Source: Spisula solida
Lineage: Eukaryota; Mollusca; Bivalvia; Venerida; Mactridae
Assembly (NCBI GenBank): GCA_947247005.1
Contig: OX365953.1
Coordinates: 24,798,784-24,862,783, forward strand
Direction: 5' to 3'
Length of the DNA stretch: 64,000 nt
Shown one piece after another: positions 46,776-61,152 of this stretch. A program made the position numbers and the translations under genes. The stretch's first letter is position 1; every line of letters begins with the position of its first letter. The notes under the pieces were generated by a model, which saw nothing but the letters and a program-made list of their open reading frames with translations, had not been told where the DNA came from and made no database searches.

Positions 46776-49414
46776 TAAGTACAATGCTTAAGCAGCCAAT
46801 TGTGTGCATACCTTATTCAGGAGTTATTTCTCTTTTTATTAATGTTCTCCTACTAAATTATTAACAAGTTGTAAACGCATTGTTAAGAAATTCATTGCAA
46901 GATACATTTCTCTGAGTAAAAGCCCATTGTTTGATTCAAGAGTTTAGTGCCCTTTGTTACTTATCAAATATTTCAACGCCTTAACTGGTAGCATACGTAT
47001 GAATGTAATCTCGTATTTCAACATTTCAAGATTTATATCTTCCTGCGACAAACATCCGTCGGGGAGCATTACCCGTCTCTGACAGCTCGAGGCTTTTGGT
47101 ATGTAAGTAGAATGTCAGTATCCACTTCCAAAAATTAGTATTTATTTCAAAAAACAATTACAAACCTGACATTCTGAAAACCACAAACAGCTTCCAGACA
47201 TTGTAAAAGGTGAATGACATCTATTATTTTCTATACAATTATAACAACAGAAAAGACATCAACCGGTGTTCATTATATTCAGAAACACAAACACAACAAA
47301 TTAGTGACGACGTTGATAATTGAAAAGCTTTCTATATGCTGCCTCAAATACTAGCGAACGAAACTTTCCTGACATCTTTGAAGCCACTGACCTAGACACT
47401 CGGTAATTTGACACTCTCTTGTATGTCTCTCGTAGACTGTGTAAGTGGGCAAGTTCGCGACGTGGAAACGTTGGCGAATTTCGTTAATGAACTAAAACTC
47501 GCTTCCATTTCGTTTGGTGTAAATGTTTGCCTACAATTATTCTACTAACGCTAATATTCTCGCGCACAGAATGTCTAAAATTAAACAATATTGGCAAACA
47601 TTTTGGCCCGCAGAAATATTAACTTGTACAGTATACAGTAATAGTTCTATCTCTTAGTTAAGGCGTATCGTAAATTCTATTCTCCTATATACGTATTTAC
47701 TGGCATGTAATGCCTGAATAGTGAGAAGCTCTGACCTTTATTATTATGTCTTCCGTAATTGTTCTTTATGCGTTTCTTCCTAGATATAAGTCTATAAGAG
47801 TCAATGGAATGTATTGATGCCGAAGGAAAAACAGTCAATTAGCTCCACGCCTTGAGAGAGAAATGAACACCACGGGAATATATCGAATACACTCCTAGTC
47901 TCTAAATATGGACCTTTACAGTGGTACATTGTCCTTGATGTTTCTGTTTTTGATTCATAGGAATTTGTATTTTAAGTATATTAGAATTCCTTCTTCTGCT
48001 AAATGCTACTTCCTTTTCCAATCCCTTAGTGGCGCATTTCAACTTTAAACTAATTATGAGAAAATTATGTAAGATCTAATTTTAAGCATCAAAACCTTCA
48101 GAAATAGTATTTTACAAACTTAAATAATCAATGAAACGTCACAAGATATCATTTTTCGTCATTTTCTAAGGGGTCATTTTCATACGGAACTAGCAATTTA
48201 TATACTGTTTTTGTGTCTTTCATGTATTGTTGCTTATGTCGAGTGCTTCCTCCCATGGCCGATTTGTCATTAACATTTTGTGAAATAACCGTTCCCGCTA
48301 TACGTCAAAGGAAGTACGCTGACCTTCCTGAAAGGTTCATTGGTGCTTGTTACAATATGAGCGAGTTCAGCTGTCCTACTAGAGTTAACTCTAGTGACGT
48401 AAGACTCTAAAAATAAACTAACTCTTGGAGCTCTTCAGCAAAACGAAAAGAGTGAGTTGCTCCAAATATGTTCTATCAAATCGCCGTACTAATTTCCAGA
48501 GATCGTGCGTGAATACTAGTAATGATTTCTCTTCTTTATCGAAGGCCGTTTTCTAGTTTCAAACGTATGTCCCCAAACCGGGTTTTACTCATTTTGCAAA
48601 CATTCTATGCTCGACACAGGCGACAATGTGTACGTGTATTGATAAAAGTTGTATTTTTTATGTATAATATTATATTGTCGTGAAGTGTGCAGAACAAATT
48701 AAATGATTGCATTCGGCTTGTTTAAAATATTGGACATAATGTTGAGTTGGGTATATGAAGGCCAGTCATAAACTCAGATCCCTGTCTTAGAAATTCATAG
48801 TATAGATGTGATAGATATTTTTATCGTGTCGACTCCTTTGATGCTATACAGAAGACATATACATGTACATGCATTGACCCGAGAAACGTTATAAACACCA
48901 TTGATACGTATCCCTGATATTTCCTTTGAAAGTTGTTTTATTAATATACAGTGAAAACATAGATTTTTTCCAAGGCTATCGTATGTAGTCACGCAAGTTA
49001 GTCGTTGTGTTTGGAATGATATGTAAGTACTTGGGCAACACTATCTCTAGTTAGACAATATCATTTTTCTAAACTTGATATTTCTCAATCGGATTTAACT
49101 CATTAGAGCAACAGCCGTGCGTTTCCCACAAGGTTTTGCTCTTGGTATGTTACACTCTGTATGACTAGTGGACTGGTCATAGAAGGCATGTTCTCTATAA
49201 AAAAGGCTATACACTTTAACATATAAATTTACAGGATAACTCAACTAGAACAATCAATTAGTCTCCCTTTGAGAACTAACGTATCTCCCAAAGTATTGTA
49301 TTTTTTATCCGCAGTTAAATGTATTATCAAATGATCCACTCTGACTAACAGCGTGGCCTCAACTAAAATATGTTTACCACTCATGGTGTTGCTTTCCTTC
49401 ATAAAGATTACCAG
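46776..49414. other. Unassigned stretch, copy B
   Basis: Matches 8723-11334. A dispersed motif copy lies at about 48190-48270, longer by some 40 bases than in copy A. The open frame ending MSEFSCPTRVNSSDVRL stops at 48410, as in copy A. Confidence 0.5.
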
Positions 49415-49813
49415 GGCCCGAAATCACAACCAATAGTTACACTCAGCACTCATATATTGAAATTCATTCTTTTGAGGTTCATAGCAACATTTCTTTACAG
49501 CTAGAAGTTGTAATAGTGTTAATAGGTACTAATTATTATTTTTGGCTTATCTCAAAGTGTAATATGTAGTGTATTTGTGAGCTATCAATGTAATTTATCA
49601 GTCTGAGTGCCGAGTGTGGCACATTGAGTACAAGAGTGTATACAATGGCATAGACCATGTATCAAATGTTATTTTCAACACTCATACGTATACCAATTCC
49701 ATTGTTTTCCTCATCTAGATTTGCAATTTAAGACAAATAGTAGCCCATAATGTTACATTTTCTATATTTGAGTGTTATGTGCTGAGTGTTTGTATTGGTT
49801 GTAATTGTGGGCC
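49415..49813. mobile_element. MITE of the CAG-target family, copy B partner of 11335-11737
   Basis: Same ends and same CAG flanks as in copy A, so the insertion predates the duplication. Confidence 0.8.
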
Positions 49814-49929
49814 CAGAAGTGATGCTATATTTGATTGTCTTCTCCATGGCGGTCAACAATAATAATTTTCAACGGTTATCTTTAAATAATAAATCAAAAG
49901 TTACCAAATCTCATTTTATTTTCATTTTC

Positions 49930-51899
49930 TAAGGGGTCACTTTCATGCATAGCTTACAAGTTGTACGCTGTTCTTTTTATGTCTTGTATGCTCTGTTGTT
50001 TCTGTTGCGCGCTGCCACTAAACTAGTACTGTCCGATTTGTTATTATATCTTAACCAATGTTACTCTTTGTGCATTTGAAATCTCTTCACACAATATTTT
50101 GAGTGTTCTTTTCTATTTTTATAGTTATACAGCGCTTGTTCAGCACATGTCAAATACGCAAACAAATCAATATCTTTTTTCGTTCTTAACGTCATTATAA
50201 TAGCAGGACATAGCAAATTTTACTCTACGTTTACCTGACTTAGTACGCCTGTACTTCTCCATAAAACGACGTATTGACACAATCATTCAGAGGGATTAAT
50301 ATAAGGCAAACTCAAACTAGGATAAAGAATATTAACACCAGAGTACAATGCGTTTGAAGTATGCACAATTCATCTGGTTTAGAGGCAATTCTAATATTGC
50401 TTAGCAATGCCGTCACCTGACATAAGTACATTCTTTTTAAAAGTGCGTAACCTACTAAATACATTAGGAACATCGTGTCTACAAATTATTTCCTGAAAAC
50501 GGAACATGATCGAAGGGTAAAAGCGAAACACGCAAGTTATTTTTCTCACGATTCGTTATATTTCTAGTTCAGCGACACATTAATCCCAAATGCGATACTA
50601 ATAAAACTTAGATTAAATCTAATAATAGCAGCGCAGACATTGAGTTCACTATCACTTCCTCGAACTTTGAAGTACAATACCAATGAGTAATACTAAGTTT
50701 ACCGCGTCGAACCAGAGAACAGAACCCATATATATATTGGTGTATCAGGTGTTTCAATGCGTACGCCGGTTCATAAATCGTATTCAACTAAATTACCCAT
50801 TTATAACATGTAACTGCTTGGCAATCAGAACTAAAATATTATAAGAAGTATGTCCTCGTTTTAAGACAATTGACGCAGCGTCTTTGATAGCGTGATATAT
50901 CGGTAGCGTGATCTATATGCATGGTGATTACAACACGATATGTATCCCTCGATGTCAGTACACTTAGCATTATCCTGAACCGTTTACAGTACATTACGTA
51001 CAACAGAACACAATTACAGTATCCGGAATCGAGGAAAATGTGTTCAATCTTTTACTTGAAATCATTGATACTGGAATGATCTCTTCAGCTAGTTAATCTA
51101 AGTGCCGAGTGCCTTACCATTCGGCCCCGGGTGTCTTTCATTGACGGAAAGACATTGGGAAGAAATAAGATAACATAATACGAGTTGTCATAAGCCAAAC
51201 TGACTGTTACAATAGGGGTAACACAATCATTAGCACACACTTTACATTTAATTTGCCTTAACGTCCATTCTTAAATAATGATTTCAACAAATCTCAACTA
51301 AGTTACAACTAATCTAATTTAATTAACTTTGGTTATTTTAACTACTTTTTTTTGCTTCGCTGACAGACACGCCATTTGTCTTTCATGAATGCCTGGGACA
51401 GTCTAACCATTCCTGGATATGGTGACTGGTCATGTCTATTGTATTTAGACTTTGGCTATAATTTTTTGTGTCTGTGGTTGATGATGTTATTTTCTTTATA
51501 TATTGTCTAGATACAAGATAACAAAGTACATATACAATGCATATCGGGGAATTGATATTGACTAAGAATTTGTAATAGCGATATTAAAAAGCTGCATAAA
51601 AAGCATAAACCAATTATCATTCTGATACAAATGTGATGACAAAGGCATCAATACGCCGAAGAAAATACATTATGTGCGGGAAAACGTAACGTTTTCCGTT
51701 ATCAAACATATGTGAGGAATGTATCGTAATGAAATATCAGACTTGCACAGTCTGGCAGTGTAACATGACGTCAATCAATCTTGCAAAAACGTCAGTAATT
51801 AGGAGGATAGCTGATCAACACTAGGGTGAACGAGTTTTTATCGTAGAATTCAGAATACCAGACTTGGAATATTAATTATACACAAGCAAAAATATAATA
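49930..51899. other. Unassigned stretch, copy B
   Basis: Matches 11845-13789, including the diverged dispersed motif at 49930-50045. No gene is seen. Confidence 0.5.
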
Positions 51900-52030
51900 T
51901 AAAATCGGACAGGAAAGGCAGCGCTCAACCAAAATAGTAGAAAACGAAACGCACAAAGAGAAACTTACGAAACAGGAAAATCACATACCACAAGAAGTAC
52001 ATACCGCAATAATCAACAGGTAACAGTATC
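51900..52030 (-). repeat. Dispersed motif family member, copy B
   Basis: Matches 13790-13930. Confidence 0.5.
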
Positions 52031-52985
52031 ATTGATAAAGAGAGGTGTACACATTTTACAGATCAAAATCATTGTATTTAATATTCTATTTCAATGATAC
52101 AGTGACCTGGGTACTGTTTTATCAAAGCACTTACGAAAATCTTAAAGTTTATCGTCTAGCGTAATGTTGAATTTAATAGAATACGTAGAAACCGCACCCT
52201 CTAGGTGCGTATTCATTATGACATGTGTTTTTAATTTCATTCTTCAAAACTGTGAAATATAAGAGTGTGATAAGATAATCATGGTATTCAGACCATGTGT
52301 TTTACTTACCATCATCTTTAGGCATTAAACAAGACCAGTTTTAGTATACAGTCACTGTCCTGAAAACAGAAAAATAAAATAAATAATAGCATCGTGTGAT
52401 ATATGTTCTATTATTTATTGACTATGATACACGTATGTTAACAGAAGGCAGCTTTACAATCTCATGCAATGTTCAATTAAAAAAAATCGAATACTTAAGT
52501 AAGTGTTCACGTTAGTAAACCGAAAGAAGAAAAGTAATTAGAAAACGCCGTAGAATTTGGTCAAATATACCACGTTTATTGTGTAATATTGCACATTGAC
52601 AGAACCGACCAAACAATCTTCATTTTATGCGCTATGAAAATTTTGGTTATTTGCTTAAAGACCTCCCACAAATTGCTGGGTTGTTTAGGTGACTTGATTC
52701 ATCACTCTGATTTCTAACCGTAACGATTTTAACTGAATAAGATATGTTTGACCAAAACTAAATAAGACACGTGTTGGCAAAAACGGAACAACACATGTTT
52801 TGGCCAGTCAGAATGTTATGTTAATATAATGTTTGTAAGTATTAAGCATTTAATATTAGATGCATATATGGTGAATCATTTTTATTGTACAATGTACTGT
52901 TTCTACGAATCAATTTTAATTACAGCTGTTATGGTGGCTGAAAACAATATAAATACGTGCGATCACACTCGGAACCAATATTAAG
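52031..52985. other. Unassigned stretch, copy B
   Basis: Matches copy A except for the roughly 400-base segment 14051-14449, which is absent between 52148 and 52149. Confidence 0.5.
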
Positions 52986-53170
52986 TGGAAGGAAAATAAT
53001 AAATCGGATAGGGAAGGTAGAGACAGAATTAATAGAATGAAAAAAGACAACGCATAAAAAGATAGCACAGACCCCACGCACAAGCACCAACGACAAGCCA
53101 TAAAAATGAACAGCAATACAAATCGATCCCGAAAGAACGCATACTAGAGATAGGTGTATAATATGAGCCC
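52986..53170 (-). repeat. Dispersed motif family member, copy B
   Basis: Matches 15240-15430 (AATCGGATAGGGAAGGTAGA). Confidence 0.4.
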
Positions 53171-53214
53171 CTTGGGGTTACAGTTGTTGTAATTGTTGCG
53201 TGACAGACAGAAGT

Positions 53215-53935
53215 TGAGGACCTTGTCAAGCTTTAGATTTCCAATTCTGAAATATTGCCAAGTTTCTCCGTCGAATATTTGTTAGATTTCAGACGCATCT
53301 TCCGAAAGTTTAAAGATCAATTACTTTTATAAATCACAAGCAAGCAGCATCTTTGAGAAAATTACATCTGTAGTGCAATAAAGCCGTTCTCTGAAATTAT
53401 ATTGGCATTGAATTTCGTCTATGAAGTTATTACTGCTACTCCGGAACATGCAGCTAAGCTTATTGCCAAAATAAATTCGTCTTGACTATATAAAACTAAG
53501 ATACATTAGGTTATACCGCATAGTCTGGTGATTTTAAACCAGAGGTGATTGATGCTATCTACGTCTATGTTCAACTCATAATGTCTCGTGTTCTAAGATC
53601 TAGAGAGGATTTTCCATATATAATTACCATTACCACATTAGTTTGCTTTTCAGTTTACACTTAAAAACCTTTCATAACACATGTAAATAACATTGGGGAT
53701 GCTGAAAAGAAATTCATTCTCCCGTGTAGATGTTTTACACAATTTAAATATAGAAGACTCTGTTTTACATAACCGACAAATCTTGCTGTAGGGTCATCAT
53801 ACTTCTCAATATGCAGTGCCAATGTGACACTACATTTGTATTATAAAAACAGAACGAAAGAACAATAGTATTAGATAACACAAACATAATAATATTTCTC
53901 TCATTTTATGGATTTATGTTTTAACATACATTTTT
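53215..53935. repeat. Module M1, first copy in B
   Basis: Matches 15480-16219. It ends at the empty GTAC site (53936-53939) of the 1538-bp transposon. Confidence 0.6.
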
Positions 53936-54124
53936 GTACTTGCAAAAATACTCGTAACAAATCCAATAATAAATTGTCCCTTTCATGATTAAGGTAAAAA
54001 CAATGCATTTAGAATATTTATAAAATTTGCTTGAGAATAAATGGCGGTTTGTTTATATTTGGAATAGCACTCAGACAAACATCCCACCAGACAACAATAA
54101 TGTAATAAAATGAAAGCATAATAT

Positions 54125-54590
54125 CATAATCAACACCATCAGATACGAGCCACAAAAGCTCTGTCACTTATCATATAATTCAGTGCAGCACCAATGACAT
54201 TAATATACCATGCATGAACTCACAGGAGACTCCTGCAATATTAGATTAAGTTTCTATATTATTGCGATAGCAGAGAGTCGGGGTATTGTTAATTGGAAAC
54301 GACAGCGCTTGAGGAAAATTCACTGTTTTAGATAATATTCTCTGACGCGGAACTATTAATTTTGTTTATATGATGAAGTTGTTAGAACGGTGTCGAATGG
54401 TTTGATAAATGTAAACTGAGATTTGTCAGAACCACAGCAGACGTTTAATCACCGAATAGAGTTGTGAATTAAGCTATTTCATGTTTTTAAACTTTTAATA
54501 CTAATAGACAAGTCAAGGGCATGACAATGTCTAGACTAGGTACATTGTACGTTGGTAAAACGCGTTTGTTTGCCTTTTATGTGATTTAAG
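54125..54590. repeat. Module M2, first copy in B
   Basis: Matches 17950-18420. Confidence 0.65.
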
Positions 54591-54819
54591 ACGGAGTTGC
54601 CTTAACAAATGATCGTGGGGCCAATCATTATTAACACAGTGCTAACTGACCTGCTATATTAAACGTTTCCTTATGTGGACGATATTACAGTAGGCAAAAT
54701 ATCGATAGTACATAAACCTGTGTCTTTCGGGAATAGTGTTTCAAACTCCTGCAGACATGTTCCCTATTGCGATCGTCGGGTATACCACACATCTGTTTTT
54801 GCAAATATCTTAACTAGGC

Positions 54820-55110
54820 ACAGGCAGTGAAAATGGCATACAACAAGACTGAAACATTAATGACAAAAATAACAATAATCTAAACAACCTCTACAACACG
54901 CCCAACTACGTATAGCCACCCATGCAACCAAGCAATAAGACACATACCAAACACTTGCAGAACGCAGATAATGAATTATAATCATAAACTGCTTGTTCGT
55001 TTTTCTTACAATGTAACGTATTATCTCAAAATGATATGATATTGTTCAGGCAAAAGTGGAGATACTCCAGAATATTTCAAATAAGTCAAAAGTTCGACAG
55101 TTAAATGCAA
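54820..55110. repeat. Module M3, first copy in B
   Basis: Matches 18625-18945. Confidence 0.6.
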
Positions 55111-55136
55111 TATCGCTATCGTTGTATAACATATAC

Positions 55137-55910
55137 TACGAGGGTTGTTCAAGTTGGAATGCAAGTAAGGTTATATCTTTCTTGTATCAATGAATTTTTA
55201 ACGATAGTAAACTATATATCAAAGACCGCTGTATTGGATTTACATTTATACCTCACATTTCAAATTTAAGTGTAGCTGTAACAATATGTCGATTAATACT
55301 GTCTACTCGTGTTTACTAATGCTTAAATTATTGTAAATATGTCACATTTCTCTGTCGAAATTCGGTTCCATTTAAGAATCGTTGTTTTCTTAATGCTGGA
55401 GCAAATATCATATTTAAATTAACTTTTATGACGAAATGGTGAAATGTAATGTGTTATTCAGCAACTACTTGATATTTATAAACAATATTGTGGTGTTCTT
55501 TTATTTGGACATGAACCTCATACACGTCATCCAAATACGGCAACATTATTGAAAAGGGTTGCAGGAGCGTTTTTGGAAACTGGTGGAAGATTTACGATTA
55601 TGCAAGTATCTCAATATGTTGGCATATCATTAGGAGTTATTCATACGATTATCACTCAAATTACAAAAATGACAATGATAAGAGCAGTTTGGATGGCCCT
55701 ATATGCTTTTAGACGCCAGCACACATGCCCTTGAAAACTTTAAAAAGAATAGTTGAAACCATTTTCTAAATAAAAAAGCCTATCGTTTGCATTTGTAATG
55801 GCCATAAACGAGACGTGGTTTCATTTTGTCACCTATGCGATAGATCCTTCTACAACTATGGACCAGTAAAGACAGAACAAAAGCTTGCTTTGCAAAACGC
55901 ACCATAAGCC
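55137..55910 (+). pseudogene. Mariner-like transposase relic, copy B
   Basis: It starts with TACGAGGGTTGTTCAAG. The frame 55549-55734 reads GRFTIMQVSQYVGISLGVIH and AVWMALYAF. It resembles the second helix-turn-helix of mariner transposases (family pattern R-LTVREIAEEVGIS-GSVH ... RW-PRLL). At 55798-55860 another frame reads MAINETWFHFVTY, matching the first catalytic motif (family DE[TS]W) with N in place of D. Long stretches are missing. Copy A lost the catalytic piece. Confidence 0.7.
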
Positions 55911-56170
55911 ACCAGTAGAAATGTTCAACTTTTTCTGTATAAAGTTGATATCATTCAATTGGATGTATAAAATGTACAATGGATAAATGCCAAATTTAAC
56001 GATGGTAAATTTCTCCAGACATGGAAGAAATAATGCGATAATCGGTGCCCAGCCACTAGTTTTTAGGATGGCGTGATGTTGCAATGAGCCTCCATATGCA
56101 GCAGCCATTAACGCGAAAAGCGTAAAGGTTCTTCAGCTTTCCGACCATGCTTATTAGTCAGACATTGTCC
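55911..56170 (-). other. Open minus-strand segment next to mariner relic, copy B
   Basis: Partner of 19549-19860. It differs by C to Y, C to S, G to A and Y to D over the matching stretch, which does not suggest strong constraint. Confidence 0.2.
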
Positions 56171-56654
56171 CTTGCGGCATGTATTGGTTTCCACGACTCT
56201 TAAAATGCATTGTCGAAAAACTAGCATGTACGTCAAGATCTCGGTTTGGCTCGGGTCCAGTATGTACACAGTGTACATATGAATGATAACACATATGTAA
56301 TTTAAAAATGGACTATCAAATGGAAACTTAGCAAGCCATAATTATCGCAGATGATTCTGCATGGGGATCAAAAGCGTTTTTCATTAATATCTATCAAGGA
56401 TACATTTTTATGGGCTTAGTTGCATCCAATTTGAACACCCCTCGTATTCCAATTTGTTTTCTTTCTTGACGGTTTCTTACATTTGACAAAGTGGCATGGT
56501 TGTGACCCTGTTTTATCAACGTGAAATGTGCACCACTTTCATATACTAAACATATAGTTCTGGCTTTATCAATCTCAATCACTAAACATGAAAGAATGAC
56601 TTAATGGATTTATATTAACAAGCGGGAATCACTTCTTAACACTGAATTAAATAA

Positions 56655-56950
56655 TATTAAAACCATTTCTATACCCAGTACTTGTCGTCAAACACAATTG
56701 TATTGTACAAAATGTATGTAAATTAGCCTGAAGAGAGCTAACTTAGAGTTTATAATGCAACGGTTCGCAACTAAATAATTTAATACTTTCACGTGCACTG
56801 TTAAGACAGGATATAGAATCACTGTAATTCTGTAGCACGTTAGTTAGTTTTGGCGGATGTATTGAAATAAAACGAAAGCTCACTACGGTATGTTTTAGAA
56901 TGAGAGAAACAGGATTACATTTCAATATAAATTTACAATTTATTACATTG
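56655..56950. repeat. Module M4, copy B
   Basis: Matches 20310-20600. Confidence 0.6.
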
Positions 56951-57174
56951 ATTCGTGGCGCGAAGATGCCTTAAAATAATCTTAACAAATACATGTACCA
57001 CATAACAGTTTCCAAAATAAATATCATTTCTTGTTAAATTATGCAAGATAGCACACTATAATTATCTAAAATACCGTTGAAATAATGCTTGAAACGGATT
57101 TATTTTTCTGAATGAAATGGTCGTTACTTAGTAATTTAGGTTGATTGTGAAACAATTTCTGATAACGTATATAT

Positions 57175-57387
57175 ATGAAGTCATCGCGACACCACGTTCT
57201 TAGTGTAACCCATCGGTACGAGAGTATGGGAGAGGGAGAAGCCAGCTGTCTTCTTAATGATAAGCGTCAAACCAGTCAGGACATTGCTGATACCACTGCT
57301 TTCGTGTTTGTTATAACGCAACATTGGTGCGATCCCGCGTTACCTCCCACACTGTATGCGGATGTGTTACCACCTGACTACTACTAG
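57175..57387 (+). other. Exon-like fragment ending YADVLPPDYY, copy B
   Basis: An open frame of 70 codons ends LPPTLYADVLPPDYY with TAG. The copy A partner has a stop at codon 20 and many replacements. It could be a C-terminal exon of an unknown gene or its fossil; no upstream exon was identified. Confidence 0.25.
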
Positions 57388-58700
57388 ACTATCGAGACGA
57401 TTGAAGTTTGTATCAATTACTCTTGATGTCTGTATCAATTACTCTTGATGTCTGTATATTGGAGTATTGACGAGTACTGCTTGTAATTGACTGAATGTGA
57501 AGTCGAGAGTTGAACAAATCCGTTGCGGTGCTCATCATTGTTCATAACACCACACTGAGTTCTAACCATACTGAGTTCAACTAATTAAGAAAAGTTAACG
57601 CCGATCGTAAACTTATTTTATGCATTTAGATTTTAATTTTAGGCATTTATAAAATAACGAGCATACATTTTATGGTGATTTAATTATACATATACATGTA
57701 TTATGTACTTGACTGTTTCTTCGAATCGAAAATTATTGAGCGTCATGGGTTTACAAATATAGTTTGTCGTTGCGTGGTGTACAGAAAAAGAGGTTCATGT
57801 AGTGACACGTGTTTCCTCCCATGCAAAGTTTATCCGTGGAAAAGGATTATATTTCAGGAGCTTCTTCAGAAATTTTAACGTTCTATAACCACAGAAAATC
57901 GTAAACATGCAACATCTTAGAGCAAATAACATATATTTTGCAATAGCACCAGTCTGTAAAATGATATTGACATTTCCTCCGGGAATATATTACTGCTGCT
58001 CCGGAACATGCAGCTATTGCCAAAATAAACTCGACTTGCATAAATAAACTTAGATACATAATTGTATGCAATATAGTCTGGTGATTGTAAACCAAAAGTG
58101 ATTGATACTGTCTAGTCTGTTGTGTTTGAATCGTACTATCCTGCTATAATAATTACAAAGTTCTCTTTCTGATAACTAGACTTGAAAACGAATGTTTGTC
58201 ACACTTTAAAAGTTGTATCATGCATAACATTGTTATAATATTAGCCGATGCGTCTGTCTTCAACTCATAATGTCTCGAGTTCTATGATTATGAGAGGCGT
58301 TGCCTTGTACACATTACCATTCACACATTATTTTGCTTTTCTTTTTAAATTTTACACTTAAAAATATTCATAATTCTGTACATGTACCTAACATAAGGAA
58401 TAATGTAAAGGAATTTGTTATCCTGTGTAGATGTTTTACAAAATTTAGATATAGAATAAACTGTTTTACAGAATCGACAAACCTTGCTGTAGAGGTCATC
58501 AGACCTCTCAACAGTGCCTATGTGATAATACATTTGTATGATATCAACAGAACGAATGGACGGTAGTATCAGAGAATTAAAGCATATTTAATTGTGACAA
58601 TATATTTCTTTCAATTTATTACATTTTAACATACAATTTTGTACTTGTAATAAAAAACTCGTAACAAATCTAATAATAAATTGTCATTTGTATGATGAAG
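57388..58700. repeat. Module M1, second copy in B
   Basis: Matches 21060-22240, including the doubled GTATCAATTACTCTTGATGT. Confidence 0.6.
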
Positions 58701-61152
58701 GCGAAATCAATGCTGCCAGCATATTTACCAAATTTGCTTGTGAACCAATGGCGGTCTGTTTATATTTGGAATAGCACTCAGACAAATATACTACCAGGCA
58801 ACAATAATGCACTAAAATGAAATTATAGGGATTCTAATCGAGATGCCGGCATTGTACGTGTTGCGAGTTTTTAACCCATCCGAAATTTGGTCACCCCTGT
58901 TCGATTGAGATTTGTGTGTACAGGAAGTGTTTATTCGGGGTACTCTGAAGATGTGAATGGAATTGGCAAACTCATTAAAAAAATATTTTTGTTGTTAATA
59001 AATTATCTTTTATTTTCTAATGATGTTTAAAAATGTTCTTTGAGATAACCGAAGGCCCTAGCTTACACAACATTAAACGCGATAGGGGAGGTAAGAATGC
59101 TAGCGCGCGAGATAAAGGCGGTCGGTTAGCATTTTAGACTATCCCTCGCAAACGGAAGAAGTTGTTTCATTCGTCAAGTAAGTACAGCCTACAATCGTTA
59201 AAATAACTGCTTATACGATTAAAGTACTTGTTTTAAACAAGGAAAACTGTCTTTTATACACATAATTGGCGTAGGTAAACAAAGAAATCAACTTTCGATG
59301 CTAATTTGCATCATAAAGTTTGATAAACGAAGCGTATCCAAATTTATTCGTACTCAAATTGTCAAATTGTCACATGTTAATTGATCACAACTGTCTACTG
59401 CTGGTTTGTCAATACAGATCTCCGTGAAAAAATATGAGAATTGACCAAAATACAAGCGATGTAACTTTTCATGAGTGCTTTTATGATTATTTATATAAGA
59501 AAGTTTTTTTGGAAAAAAAGACATAACAAGACCGAAGAAGTGACAGATGGTCCCAAGACCCTTCAAAGAACCCTCAGATCCAGTTAAGGTCTGTGTTGGT
59601 TGACCCGCGTTTAACAAAGTTTATGTCGTGTTGATCGGTATTCATCTGTCGCTCTGCTGTGACTGTCCATTACAGTATGTAGCTGCCATGTGACCTCCGG
59701 TGTGATGACATCATAAGAGCTGTCATTGACCTAAGCGGTATCAACAATATTTTTAACCAATCGATTATCGATTCACATTTTAGAATATTCACCATATCGA
59801 CATTACTGTTTAAAACCCGTTGTCTGGGATTACGGAATTAATTGAGCGATAATGTGCGAGACATTCTGAATGTACGTCAGGGGGGAAACTGATATAGCGT
59901 ATAGAGCAACTAGGTACAAAAATCGCGATTATTTTAGCCAAAAGATAAGAATTTGAATAAAGTCTTACTTGAACACATTGACAACATTATTTTACTACCT
60001 CGCTGACAATATTTTTACCTCAATAATATGTTTAACTTGAAAAATGCATATATTTTCTCACCATCGGTATCGAGCTTCGAAAGCGACAGTGTAGAATAAA
60101 ATGCAATATTTCAAATATTGAACATTTTTTCAGATAGTACTTGCTAAAGTTTATAAAATTAAGATGTTTAATGATAATGTGCAATCATTGTTTTATATGT
60201 TTTTCATGTTTAAACGTTGAAAAAGAAAAAAATATACACTCCCACTATACCGCTTATTGCTCGCTAACCCCCTGACTGTGAAATTCCGGATCCAGAAAAT
60301 TGGGTTTTAATTACCGAGTAATGTCGATATCGAGAACCGCTACCTGGGTAAATGAATGGAACCACCGAAAAATCCTTTTCCTGCACAAAACAGTCCCTCT
60401 GTTAAAATGTAAGTTCACAAATTGTAAAAATGGTTCAAGTCTAAACTCTAACCAAAGGTGCTATCTCAAAGCTGAATATATACCTAACATGTACAGTGTA
60501 GAATGGCTAAAAAGGGATCATTGACTGAAAGGCCTGTTTCTTGTTCGTCTATTATAGGACTCCAACATTTTGCTAAGAAGGAGTCCTGGGACTCCTACTT
60601 CAAAATCCTACCGAGAACCCTGTCTATATGTGTAACTGTATAACGATGTATCGCCGATGCTTGTCTTCCTATATATTGGAATCATCGATATGCCTTGGGT
60701 CGTATCAATGACAGCTCTAGTCGTCATTCAAGAAAACGCTAAAAACACACTGTTCTTAAAACCATATTCTGGCTCATTATCATTTTGATTCCTTAGGGGT
60801 CTCCTAAAAGGTAGTTCAGTTATAACTGCAGATACGGTTTGTCACTGACCATATCAACATTACAGGATAAAACCCGTTTTCCAGTATAACAGAATTAATT
60901 TAACAGCAATGTGCGAGAAATTCTAAATCTAATACTTTTTGACAGGGGGGGTGACTGCATTAAGCAAATAGAGCAACTAGGTACAATAATCGCGATTATT
61001 TTTGCAAAAAAGGAAGATTATGTGAAGTCTATATAGTTACATTGTGACTCACTGAACTTATGTAATGCTTAACTTTTACTCCGGCACTTGGGGTAATGTG
61101 CGTGTGGACTGGTCATACGGCTTACAAAGACGCATCACCATCAACAGCCATT

